NCBI GenBank assembly: GCA_946807835.1
Contig: OX327690.1
Span: forward strand, 28,676,501-28,740,500
DNA from: Ailanthus altissimus
Taxonomy: Eukaryota > Streptophyta > Magnoliopsida > Sapindales > Simaroubaceae
Direction of reading: 5' to 3'
Length of the DNA stretch: 64,000 nt
Numbering within the stretch: the stretch's first letter is position 1; the number at the start of each line of letters is the position of its first letter. Shown one piece after another: positions 51,601-64,000 of the stretch. The translations under genes and the position numbers were made by a program. A model generated the notes under the pieces. It made no database searches. It had not been told where the DNA came from and worked only from the letters and a program-made list of their open reading frames with translations.

Positions 51601-52692
51601 ATAAGGGGAACAATCTTTATCTTTATTGAGTAAAAGATAGGTTGAAATATGACGACTTTAAAAAATTCAAAAATAATTTTTAAAAGGACTTAAATTACAA
51701 GTATTGTAAAATATTATAAATAAAGTTAAATTTATCAAATAAAAATTCTTAAATTCAAGAGAGAATCTTAAAATCACGATGCAAGTTCTACCAAAACAAG
51801 AAAAAATTTAGTTCAACTTTTAAAAAAAATTCAAAATAGCAGAATTTTAAAAAAGAATGTCCACAAAAATTTTAAATTATAATAGAATTTCAAATATTAT
51901 GAGTTAAACTATATCCCACCTTATAAATAAGAGAAATTCTATACCAAGTATGAGAGGCAAATAGAATCATTTGGAGATCGATAAAGATAACAACGGCTAT
52001 ATCATTATCATACACATTAAGATTTTGATAACACCCAAAAACTTTATAATACTCTTTACAGATTTGAATTTTTAGAATTATCATCTTTAAAATTTTAAGA
52101 GTACACGTAGTTATACACTCTTTTTATATTCTTATATTATTTAATTTTTTTAAAAAATAATTACTAACTAAAATATCAAAATATTTATACTAAAAAAATA
52201 TATAGTGTGATTTCACTTTCTTTTTAATTGTCAGATTTCAATTTAATTCCGTATTATTCTAAATATTAGAGTCAAACTTTCCTTAAAAAAATAAATTTAA
52301 TTCTTTTACTCCGATAATCAGTCAACAGTTACAATAAAGTTCTGCTTCAAATGCGTCCAAAATGGTCAGCATCTAGTTCTACTTTATTCTCGATTCTCTG
52401 TTTGCCTCAACACGGATTTGGAGGCAGATAATGAAATTTGTTAATCATGTTATTTTTTGTTGACGATGAACAGCTTTAGAGAAATTAAATTAATGACTTT
52501 CTGGAACCTGAGACTACAAAATTATTGCCATGAAAGTAGATTAGTATACTAGGTTGCTGTTACATTAAAAGCAAGATGTTTATGAAGCCATTTGGAGCTG
52601 ACGCACGCTACCCACTGATTATCCCAAAGAAAATTTTAATAGTGCTTGTCATTTGAGTTCAGGAGACAATGATATACATTGTTTATTTGTTG

Positions 52693-52840
52693 GAGAATAA
52701 TGTTATACATTTTAAATTATATTTTAAAAATAATATGTTAAATAAATATTAAATAATATAAAATTATTTATTATATTTAATATATTACTTTTAAAATATA
52801 ATTTAAGATATAAATTTAAAATATTTAATATTATTTTTTA
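52693..52840. mobile_element. AT-rich palindromic MITE (family B, copy 3)
   Basis: AATAATGTTATACATTTTAA at the left is complementary to the right end TTTAAAATATTTAATATTATT. The interior TTAAATAAATATTAAATAAT folds back on TTTAATATATTACTTTT. It resembles the copies at 12006 and 37982. Confidence 0.55.
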
Positions 52841-53130
52841 TTTTAATTTTTTTATTATTTAAAATAGTTGTTTTAATATTAAATTTTTTTAAAAAAATTT
52901 GTGATGATATTTAATTGTCTGAAATGGCCAAATGATTTAAAAGCTTACAAAAAAAGATCCGAATTTTAAATCTTTTTAGAATCGATTTTTACTTACAAAG
53001 CTCAAATTAAAAGTTTTTGAGAGTCCAACTTTTACAATTTGCGTGATGAATATGAATCTCAAAGTGCTATCCTATCCTGCGATATCAAAGAGATCCAATT
53101 GCTAACAGTATTTGAACATTAATCACGTGG

Positions 53131-56100
53131 TATTATCATCATCATCATCATCTCATTTTCATCATTACAATCTTTTGAAAATATTGGCAACATTTTCATG
53201 CCGTAGCCACTACCACTACCACTACCACTACCCACCTTCAAAAATCTGAAAAAAAATCTCTGCATATCGACACAAAAATTCAAGTCTTCAAGTCCTCAAG
53301 TCCGCAAAATGCTACAACCACCATCACCATCGCCATTCACCATCCCCATCATCAACAAAGAAACTAAACGCATATTGCTTTGTCAAGACCACGCTTTTTG
53401 AATCCACATAAAAAAACCCAGTATCTAGCCAGCAGCAGCCACTATTGGAACCATGAATGATGAAATGTGCGTGTCCGTACATTTTCGTGCTAAAAACCCT
53501 AATGGCTCTTGGCAAAATGTAATGATTCAAGTCAAGTTTAAGAGCACGGGAATATAGAATGATTCGACCAATCTTCCATTTCCCAGAAGTAAAGGAGCTA
53601 GCACTAACAAAAAGATGGTCATATTTTCCCGCCAAATGCGGACATGTATTGTCAGGGTACCGTGAGCGTGAGAGGCTATAATTACTTTTCATATTCTTAT
53701 TGTCGATCATACGTTAGCAATTTGTTCCTTCAATCACCAACTACACTCAGATAATTTACATGATCATATTAAAATACTGATCATGAAATCACCCTTTAAC
53801 AATGGATGGATTCATCATCCATGTTTTGGTCCTGGGAATCTTAATTTTTAAACGTGAACCTGCACCCTGAATAAGAACTTTTTAATGCCGCCAACTCGTC
53901 AAAGTTTCAATTGCATGAGATTAATGGCTCAAAATTTATTTCATTATTTTAAATTGAAAATTTAAATTAATAAAATTTACACCCATTAGTTAAAGACATG
54001 ATAATTCTTGTTTTTAGTGGATTTGCCTTCTAGCTAGGGATGTGGAAGCCACCGTCAAAACACCCTAATTAATTCCTAGTCTCATTGTCGACTATTCTAT
54101 CTGATATTGAAGATAAGATCGTGAGGATATGAGTGCTTATCAATCAAATATCCAAACGCAATTCATTTTCTTTTCATTGATGGAATGTAATCTCCATTGG
54201 ATGAATATGCAATTATATAAGTGGAATACACAATTATCCTTATGTAAATCACTTATATTATCCATTATTCCCCGACGAACTTATCCACAATATTGAACAA
54301 ACAATTTTGATCTCTTTGTGGAGGGACAAATACAAGTGGAAAGTCACATTTTTCCTTTAAATTTGCTCTAAGAATCATGATTTTGAAAGAGTGAGTTTGT
54401 TGTTGTTATGCTTTTGAAGATAGTAGTTAATGTGTTTAGTAAAGGTAATTAGTGCTTTCACTTTACAGTAGTTATAACTAAAAACTAGAGCATATAATTA
54501 AATATTTATTTCTCCAATATCTAATTATACCCATATGCATTTACTGACATGATAATTATGTAGAGAAATAAGAACAGAAGAACAAAGTACTTCCACTTAA
54601 TTAAGCAGTGTTAACCAACATTAGTGCTTAATTTGCCCACTAAGAAAGAACAATATTTGACTCCATGTATAAGTTCTAATAAACTTATTTAGGGCGCATT
54701 GCAACACCACCAGAAGTAAGCTTCCTTTCAAATAAATTTATATGAATATATGAACTGCATCTTTATATTTCTAATATGACTTAATAATTAAGCAATGCTG
54801 TTGCTATAGCCTTAACTTCTGAATTTTGATGCTTAATTTCCTTTTTCATTTGAATCCGTTCCTCGTAATTATAATTAAGCCGTTATATATTATTAACATT
54901 CTTTATCACAGGTTTGATAATCATGGCAACCAGAACCAAATTAAAGGGCTGAGAGCAAGGCCAGCCGGAAGGCTCGCTGCAGCAAATTGAACATAACACA
55001 AGTTGGTACGTTGGGTGATAGTGGCTTATCAAACATTCTCACTTATATATACACGTCTTCAAAAGTAATAATAAGCCTTGATTCAATAATTAGAAAATGG
55101 ACCAAGCTGCCAAGTTTGGCACTTTCACTGAGAAAGACCACTCATTCTTAGCCACAGATTGGATCCGGATTCTGAGATTCATGCTTTTGTCTTATCTAAG
55201 CATTTGGCCAACTTAATTATTCAACCATAACGGAAAAAGAAATGAAGAGCATTAAAGTTATTCAATTTCATTATGATAATCATTTCTTTAAGTAAAAAAA
55301 AAACCTTTTTTTTTCCTTTAATTTCTCCTTTTTGAATTTTGATCTCGAGTTAACACATGGCATAAAACATTAAAAAACTCTATGAAAAACCAATCACATG
55401 GGTCCATTTCTTAAAGGATTATCTCGATCGTTACAAAATAAGGAGACTTGTTGAATCGATGGTTTCGAAAAGACATCATCTTGACAGCATAGAAGCATTT
55501 AATAAAGAAAAAGTAGAAAATCTCTAATATAAGTATGATTAAGAGAACCCATTGACTTATTAGAAAGATTTACCAGAATTATTGGAGTAAAATAGAAATA
55601 ATAATAATAGAAAGAAAAAAAAAGCAATGACCTTGAATCACATTAACCATCAGGGGCCAAATATGTTGGTTATCTAAGAAGAAAAGGGATAAGTGCAAGT
55701 GCCAACCACTAAACAAAATGTGGACCATGAAAATGGCTCATCACATAAGATGACTGGAAAAAGCCACACTAAATGACACATCAAACATGCAACTGATGAT
55801 CCCCTTCTTCACTAAATTCACACCGCATTCACATTGTTAGAGATGAACCTCATTTCATGGCAATATTGGAGAATGAGTTATCATTTCATTTGGCTCAACT
55901 TCATTGGTCTCCTGGCCTATTCATGTATTCAACTTAATGGATCTTGCGCTGGCCAATGACTTTGTCGTTGGAATATCTTCGGGATCATTTTGGTTTTCAA
56001 TTTTTTTTCATCTTCAGGATGCAAAAATTTAAAGAATAGGGTTTTCTAAGTGTTTAAGATCAACTATTATTAGCATGCAATGATTTAATGAATAAAAAAA

Positions 56101-56400
56101 ACAAAAATAAAAGTCATGTAAAACAATTAATGTGTCTTCTATTCATTTCATTGCAAGGCACAAATTAATATTGTTATGCCAGACATGCATTATTAAGTTA
56201 CAGAGAGAAGATTTAGTAGTCGCATGTTCTTAAGATTATTAGCAGGTCAGCTGTGAGACAGATAGCCGCTGTATTCACCCGCGGGGTTAACGGCGACCAA
56301 AACTGAAATCGGAAAAAGCTTACCTATCAAAGTGTAGGAAAGTAACCCAAATAACTTGAAATGGCTGCGTCATTGAAATCACTTAAGGTTTCATCCCGTA
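53131..56400. other. Intergenic DNA with simple repeats
   Basis: Holds an (ATC)n run (about 53136-53155) and a (CACTAC)n run (about 53205-53231). The 128-residue minus-strand open frame (53324-53710) has no recognisable domain. From 53700 to 56400 the base composition is less extreme than the left-hand intergenic regions, but no exon, RNA gene or repeat family was recognised. Confidence 0.45.
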
Positions 56401-58495
56401 GAAAATAACAATACGGAAAAAAAATGATATTATCGCTCTCATTATTCAAGTAATTTTTACAGAAGCTTAATTTATATAAAATAACAAAGTGAAATAAAGA
56501 AATAAATTAAAAGATAAAAATAAATAAATCAATGAAATAATTGGAAATTAAATAGAGAGATTATGTCTAAGTCAACAAGCTTGAATTTCATTTATGCTTA
56601 CCATACTTGTTTGACAATAATTCAAACCCTATGATATTGAGTATCTCTACTATGATTTTTATCATCCTCCTCTAAGCTAGCGAGGAAAAGTGTTTGCACT
56701 CCCAACTTATTTTAGAGATATATTTTGTACAACAAAAATTAAAATCATTCTTATCTTTTTTTTTAATCAAAGAATTTTTTAAAGATATAATTCCTTTGAT
56801 CTTGTTAAGACAATATTTTTTTGATCTTATAATGAATATTAACTGAGTTGGTTATCATACATTAGCTGAAAAATGATAGATACTTAATTTATAAGTAGAA
56901 TGATCACTTCATCCAAATGGTTAATTTTTTGAATTAGACACATAAATTCTAAGTTTTTGTCTTATAAGCCCAAAGACTCTCAACAAGTAATATCAGAACT
57001 AAACTTTGATAATTGGAATGCGAATGAACTTGTTATCGAAAATGATTAATTTTTTGGGTTGGATACATAGATTCTAAATTTTTGTCTTATAGGCTCAAAG
57101 GCCCTTAACAAGTAATATCAAAGTCAAACTCTAATAGCAGAAATGTAAATGGACTTGTTGTCAAAAGAAAGGGCCGGTGTTAGATTTTCACCGGCGAAAG
57201 TTTCTTTTGAGAGAGATTATATAAGTAAGTTGGTTAACCCACATTAGTTAAAAAAAATGATAGATACTTAATTTTATAAGTGGGAGGATCACATCACCCT
57301 ATTTTTGGGTTGAACACTCGAATTTAGATATCTACCTTATAGATCCGAAATCCCCAACAAAAAAAATTTAAGCTTCAAAGATTTTAAAGATATTAATAGA
57401 AGAGTTTTTTTTTAATCTCCTATTAATCCATGATTTTTAATTTTTTTTAACACAACAACTTTCTTTCCTTTCTTTTTCCTTTCAATTCAAAATAGTTCGT
57501 CTAAACTTTTTACTCACCATCACTCAATCTCGCTCTTCCTATTATTATTAACTTTTTTTGGAGCTATTTCTAAATTCGCTAATTCAGTGTGGTCGTATGA
57601 CACTTTTCATAAAAATAAGGATCTCACTGTAATTAATGAATGTAGAGGGGTATATACAAAACTAAACGCTTGGTTGAATTTGGATGAATGTTGATCAGAA
57701 ACTATTCAAATCAGTCAGATCTGGAACAATCGATGGCGATAAGTTTGACGGTGTCATTAAAAACGACTAAGGATCAATGGTTTTGACAAAAAATAAAAAT
57801 AAACAAAGAGAAGTGGGGGCAAGATTATTGCTCGTGATTTCAGCGATCGAAAGCATTGGGCAGTGATGATCATTACGTAGAATTGTTATATGCATGGCGA
57901 GGAGTTGGATGATGGTGGCCATGAGATTCAATGTTCGACGGTTTTGGCCCGATTTATTGTTTTCCGGCCGTTGAATGCAGGCGATGATGGTCAGGATATA
58001 ATGGTTGGCTTTTAAGGAATCGAACTATGGTTTTTAGGTTTTGCATGGATGACGGAGGCAGCGGCGCGAGGTGGTCGACAATGGTATTAGGATTTTTTTA
58101 TTAATTTTTTTAATTCTCACAAATTAACCAACCATAATCTCTAATTAAATATGCTCTGAATTCATTTTAACGGTGATCTATTGTCACATGAGTTTATTTT
58201 AACCTAAATATACTAGATGATTTTTAAAATAAATTCAAATCTATAACAATATAGAAAATAAAATAAAATTATCACTTTTATTATTCAATTAACTTTTATA
58301 GAGGCTTAATTTATATAAAAATAATAAAGTTAAATAAAGGAATAAATTAAAAAGTAAAAAAATAAAACAATGAAATAAGTGGATTAAATAGGTAGATAAT
58401 GTTTAAGTTGGCTAATTTAAATTTCAATTATTCTTGCGATATTTGTTTGACAATAATTCAAATCCTATAATATTGAATATCTCTACTATGATTTT
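56401..58495. repeat. Pair of diverged direct repeats, about 245 bp, flanking 1.6 kb
   Basis: Copy 1 (about 56401-56665) and copy 2 (about 58252-58495) share the order GAGGCTTAATTTATATAAAA, AATAAATTAAAA, CAATGAAATAA and TTGTTTGACAATAATTCAAA. Both end in ATCTCTACTATGATTTTTA. They could be the two ends of a decayed element, as retro-element leader-like sequence lies between them. Confidence 0.6.
56860..57345. mobile_element. Decayed LTR-retroelement leader sequence, repeated
   Basis: TAATATCAGAACTAAACT near 56987 and TAATATCAAAGTCAAACTCT near 57113 look like degraded versions of the tRNA-Met primer site and the sequence after it. The surrounding motif 'TTTTTTGGGTTG.A.AC' plus 'CTTATAG' appears three times (about 56922, 57049 and 57300). 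GGGCCGGTGTTAGATTTTCA is at 57172. No coding region remains. Confidence 0.45.
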
Positions 58496-61400
58496 TACTA
58501 TAATCCGGTGTAGAGATACTTTTATTATGTTTTTATAACTTAACAATTAAAGAATTTGGTAAACACATCTTTTACTTAATAATATTAGGATTAAATATAA
58601 CAATAAAATATATGGAAGACAATTCAGATTCTCGTTTTTATGTTTTGCTAAATTTTTATAAATAATTAGATGTTTATCAAACATTCATTTCACTCATTTT
58701 ATAATTAGTACTTTCACTCCACAATAATAATGACTTTAAAATCATAACACTTCTAAACTAAATAGACCTTTGGACATACTTTTATTCTTTCAGTAGAATT
58801 TTGAATTTATGAAAACCCTAATCATAAACAAGCTTTCAATAAACAAATTTTAGCGAGCATATTTAGGATGAGTTCAAAAATCTTTTTCTTTTAGATAATA
58901 GTTTCCATAAAAAGCACTTACTTGCACTTCATAAATCATATTATCTCTTCTGTATATCATCGAAAGCATTTTTTATTATTAAAAGTGGCTTTTTGCGAAC
59001 GCGCATCTTGATCTTTTATTTTCAACAAAGTACCTTCCAAATCATTTAAGATACTGTTCATGGAATAATTAGGGTTTAAGTTTTCATAGTCAAAATTTGA
59101 ACAAGCGGCGGTCATTTTCCATAATCTGAACTAACCACCAAAAGGAGAAAAAAAAAGTTTATGGAACAGCTAGAGAATATTACCCTCTTTTTAAGAAACA
59201 ATGATTGTAACATCTCGTTACTATATACATTTTTTCTACTTCATTTTCAAGTATATTTCTGAGCTTGAAATTTTCTTTCGAGGGTTGGGTGGGGGTGTAT
59301 AATGAACCCACTATTTTCAATTTGGTAGATCACAAAGGCAAGAGAATTTGAGCAAAATATAGGATTTATGACATTTGAATTCTCAAAGTTTTGTGAAATT
59401 GGTTAAAAAATTCTCTTGATCTTAAAAAAGTATAAAACACCCATGTTTATTAATGCTTGTGGTTTGTTTTAATAAAATTTTTATTAAAAAAATGGGTAGT
59501 TACTGTTTTTTTTTGGATTGAATTAAAAATTTTAATGAAATTAATTTAGAAATTATGCAATAACTATTATGTCTATAATTCCAATACACAAGGGAACAAA
59601 AATCTAACGATAAACATCAATAATAAAGTTCAAACTTAGATCAACGACATGCCCACTTATTCAGAATAAAGCAAAAAAAAAAACATAAAACACAAGGAAT
59701 GAAACTCTTGAAAGAGAACTTAAGCAGAGTGTGGCAGAGGATTCTCCACTACCACCACTATCACTCCATTTCCTGCCGTTCTTTCTTTCACTAAAGTAAA
59801 GCAAAAAGAAATTCGTGGACTCAGAAAAAGCAATAATAATAATAAAAACAAAAAAAAACAAAAAAATACTTGGTAGAATGGTAACACTTCCATAGAATAA
59901 AAATTTCAACGTCCAAGGTAATTTTCTTTCAAGATCTGTTTGATAAATTATTGTTGAAAAGCTTTTATTTATTTATTAATTTATTTTTGCATATAATAGT
60001 TCATGGTGTTGGGTATGGATTTGGTGCTCACGAGCAATTGACGACGGGAATTTTTAAGTGGAACCAAGGTAGTGTCGGAGTTTAGCGTTTAGGGAATTGA
60101 TTTTGATCGGAAGGATAGATCTTGATATATATATATATGAAATATTGTGTAATTAGATTAGAAGTAGATTGATTTGGAGAAGTTGTGGTGGTGGCAAAAG
60201 ATGAAGATGAGAAGACCAAAGGAGGGGGCGAGCCGTTTTGGTTGCTGAAGGGGCCGAGGAGGAAGAATGGATAGGGGTGGTGGATGGCTGACTTAAGGGA
60301 TTTAGTTTTCAATTTCGAAAGATGGTGAGAATTAAAGAAGAAAAAAAAGATTTTTCTAGTGATGATAGGATATATGGTTAATAGTCAGGATTAAAAATAA
60401 ATATATTTTAGATCAATGGTCAATTAATGACTTTGATCCAATGATGAAAATGAAAGGAAAAAAAATAATATTTATTAAAAGTGATTTAATTAAAAATACT
60501 ATTTTATTTTTTTATTGTTAATTTTAAATTAAATAAACTAAAATTATGTTACGTGTTCTATTAAAATTGTGTCATGTGTTCTATATAATTAAATATATTA
60601 AAATATTCTTTAAAATTTTATCTAAACAAAATGGCAGATGCTAATGAATAAAGGGTGTTTTAAGCTTTTTTTTTTTTTTTTTTTTTTTGAAACCAAAAGA
60701 ATTTTTCAATCAATTTCAAAGAATTTTGGCAGTCCAGATCTCATAAACCCCAAAATATATAATCTGAACATTTGATAGAGAGAGTCATCTGACCCACCAA
60801 TTCAAAGGGGCATGCGAACGTGAATGTGACCTGCACTATGGCAACCAAATTGACCATCAATTAAACTAACATCTTCCATGCAGCAAAAGTCACTCAGGCA
60901 CATCATGTGCACTGCACGTGTAGATAGAATTTTTTTTGCCCAACGAATTACTTGGATAGGAATAAGGTTTACTACTACAATATCAATTATATGTCACATC
61001 TTACATCTAATAAACAATTAAGTGGATCTTTAACTATAAATAAATTGATAAATAATATTATTTAATATATTAATTTTTTTAAGTTAATAACAAAAAATTA
61101 ATCTATAATATTTAATATCAAAATAGATTTAAATTCTTATTTTAAATAAAAATTCTCAAAATTAAACTACAATAAAAATTATCATGTAAATACAAATCCT
61201 TACCAAATTGTCTTCTGAGTTTGACCGGTGACGCTAAGAAATGTGATTCTAGATTTTTTACATTTTAAAAAGAATATTTGAAGAGTATTCAAACTCTGAA
61301 ATCTTGGCATTAATTGAGATTAAGTATGTGATGAACCCTAATTGATCAAGAACTTTTGCCCTCTCTTATACAATTCATGAATTTGCAATAAAAATAGCTG

Positions 61401-64000
61401 CAATTTAGCTATCTAGTTACAGTTTCTTTTTGCTTCTCACTCTCGTATGTCAATGGTATATATATATATTCTTTCTGTAAAGAGTCAAAAGTTCCAGTGA
61501 GTACGTGATTCTATAAACTTAGTTTTAAATCCATGATTATGAACCCACCATTGAGCACTTTGATTTTAAGAGAAAGGCAACTCCAGATATGTGGAATATA
61601 ATGTTCGATACCAGAATATAAAACTAATGCTATATTCCTTGACTTTCACTTAACAATCAAATATCATTTTGAGTTGTAAAATCTTTTTATGAATGGTATC
61701 AATGCCATTGGAACTTAATGCAGCTATGCCGAAAATTCTCCATGTTTCCATCACTAATTATGGGATATGAATCTAGTCTACATATAGAATATATATAATC
61801 CATCAAAATTAAGTTCACTACTTTCCAAGTAGGGTTTTTGAATTTTGTTATTACATCAAAAGGACCACAGCATGGACAAGTTTAGAAACTTGCATGGTGT
61901 AATTGGGAAAATTGGACCATATTTTACAGGACCACCATCCGATGATTATCACTTTGCCCGTGGCCTTCCAATGATCACAAGAACTCTCTCATTTTTCTTG
62001 TTCTCTTATATATTATATGTTTTCTTTAATTTCTTGTCAATGTAAGATTTGATCCATTAAGCATTTGTGGCATAAATTTGTTAGAGAAGTCGTGAGAAAC
62101 GGTTGAAATTAGTGTTTTAGTGGTCACATATGAATTTGATGTTCCCCTTTGAAAGCAAAAACTTATCATCAATCAAGTAGAATGTTTATATATATATATA
62201 TAAATGATTTATTAGATTACGTAACTTGTTATATAAAAAAATTTTAAAATACGTAGTTCACTAAAGTTTTTCTTTATATATATGTATATAATTTTTTGAC
62301 ATTATATTTTCTTACTTAAATTCTCATTATCAATTGAATGATATGGTAAACTCGCTCTTGTTATAAATAGTTGTAATTGTCTTAACAAAGTTCAGTTCAA
62401 TTGTAATTTTCTATTTATTTATTTTGAAATGATTGGAAGCTTTTCTAGTTTGACCTGATTAATATAATAACACCCATTGATTTTCTGCTTGAACATTCAT
62501 GAAATTGTTGAAAACTTTACGATTTTGACTTGATTATTATAATAATAACACCCAAATAACAAAAAGTCGATGTTGCCTCTATCTTTCGATGACTTGTTTA
62601 AATTTTTATTTTTATAAAGATTTGAGATTGCATTGTCCACTTCAAAGTCTCAGGGAGTGTAAGATGTTTCACGAGCTTCACGAGTAGACTCTATCAAACT
62701 CAGAACCAGAACAAATTCATAACCAAACAGGCCTTTTTAACAACGTCTTAAATAATTGAGAGATAGAAAGAAGAGGCCAAGCCAACACTAATCATCAATA
62801 GTTCAAAAATATCCCAATAATCACGTGGGACATGTGTGCATGTGCTAGATAATGCACATGCCGGTTAGCATTATTTCTTATCTAAATCTTTTGAAATATT
62901 AACCAAAGGATTTTTAATTTTAAATTAATATTTTTAAATTTTTATTACGGATCTATATTTATTATTAATTCAAAAAATTAATTTACTAAATAATGTTATT
63001 TACTTACTTATATATGTTTAAAATTCATTTAAATTTTTTCTTTAAAAAAAATTCATTTAAAAATTATTCAATGTAAAACGCTGCCATCATTTTTCATTTT
63101 GTAAAAATCGTGATTAGGGTTTGGTTTGACATAGCATTTTGAATGAGCACGCAAATTTGGAGTCAGTCACTGGTCTGCACACAGAAAGAATCTTGAATTA
63201 TATCACTTGGGTCCCCGACTTCCCTCACCCATCAAATAAATGAAAACTTTTCACCAGTTCCACGTCACTTTAATAAAAAAAAAACCTGGTCAGATAACAC
63301 CTGCATTTTTTTTACAAGTCACTCATCGACAAGAAAGCCAGTGATAAATCAAGCATACTGCAACAATCACCTAATAGTGCTATAATATGTATTTTTTTAA
63401 AAATTTATTATAACAATTAATTTGTTTTTAACACAATTTTAACGTAAATAAATATATGATAAAGATTTATTAATTTATTGTACAGGTAATATAGTGTTGT
63501 AGAATATATTCTAAACTTTTTTTTGAGGTCAACATCTACGTATTTTAAGATGTGAACTTAAAATATACATTGTAACTTTCTTCGATATAAGTATCTAAAA
63601 TTTTTTTAAATGTGAACGATGTCGTTTTCAAATTATGTTTTTTTTTTATTAAAAAAAAGAAGTTGAACAACTTTTTATATTTCAAAATTTTATTTAAAAA
63701 AGGTGCAAATATTCCGATTAAAATTGTGTTCTTTTAAACTTATCTTGTGTTAATAATAAATCTTTCATTTTCTCAATTTTGTTCAGCTTTTATAGTAGTT
63801 CTTATCATGTGATTCTTAACACGTATCATCTTATGCCCAAAGAACTGATTACACGGCTAGTACTGAAAAAGTATTATGAGCAATCTAGAAAAAGAAAATA
63901 GCATTTCTTCTTGGCCATTCTATTAGCCAAAAAGTGCATCCGAAACCAAGTGGAATTTGGATAGAATAAGCAACAGATATGTATAATCTACGCGGGGCAT
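58496..64000. other. Right-edge AT-rich DNA without recognised genes
   Basis: No gene was accepted. A 23-base T run at about 60666-60688 could be the reversed poly(A) tail of a retroposed fragment. Minus-strand open frames at 59661-59909 and 60082-60312 are Ser-rich but unrecognised. A plus-strand frame at 61845-62045 is short and unidentified. The (AT)n runs near 60126-60140 and 62191-62202 are simple repeats. Confidence 0.45.

Larger units (their letters stand above)
51047..53130. other. AT-rich intergenic DNA
   Basis: No gene. It includes a four-copy degenerate tandem repeat (51331-51600) and a palindromic MITE (52693-52840). Other parts are low-complexity A/T-rich sequence. Confidence 0.5.

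Noticed and set aside
53324..53710. A 128-residue minus-strand open frame
   Set aside because: No recognisable domain, overlaps simple-repeat DNA and has an unusual composition; kept only as a note in the intergenic entry.

Overview
This window is nuclear DNA of a flowering plant, most likely a eudicot with an AT-rich, intron-bearing genome. It may be a woody rosid, but the sequence does not fix the genus. The genes have short exons, GT-AG or GC-AG introns and plant promoter motifs. AT-rich MITEs and LTR elements lie between them. No bacterial operon, CRISPR array, rRNA or tRNA gene was seen.

Left part (1-23 kb): cytosolic ribosomal protein L18a (RPL18A) and, upstream on the same strand, a two-helix membrane protein of the misnamed 'L18a-like' family. 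A long-inverted-repeat transposon lies between them. After about 6.8 kb of AT-rich DNA come an intronless CYP710A sterol C-22 desaturase and ribosomal protein uS11 (RPS14), both on the minus strand.

Middle part (23-47 kb): a plastid-type MraY (phospho-MurNAc-pentapeptide translocase), the RNA-binding protein LARP6A and a secreted DUF642 cell-wall protein, all on the minus strand. About 7 kb of repeats follows (MULE-type MITEs, two LTR-like sequences with GC-rich minisatellites, a decayed LINE). Next is prefoldin subunit 6 on the plus strand. Every spliced gene was rebuilt exon by exon with phases that close exactly. Predicted lengths are RPL18A 178 aa, L18a-like 153, CYP710A 510, RPS14 150, MraY 504, LARP6A 371, DUF642 396 and PFD6 130.

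Right part (47-64 kb): a 3.65 kb internally deleted Ty3/gypsy chromovirus with both LTRs, PBS, PPT, gag, protease and a chromodomain remnant. About 13 kb of DNA with no recognisable gene follows, holding repeats and a decayed LTR-element leader.

The genes are mostly housekeeping genes with unrelated biochemical roles. What unites them is ancestral order: as I remember the Arabidopsis maps, RPL18A, CYP710A, DUF642 and PFD6 homologues are split between two duplicated blocks there. I found no new biological system. The best leads are this microsynteny, three GC-AG introns in three neighbouring genes, a MITE family with a perfect 9-bp target duplication, and the non-autonomous chromovirus.
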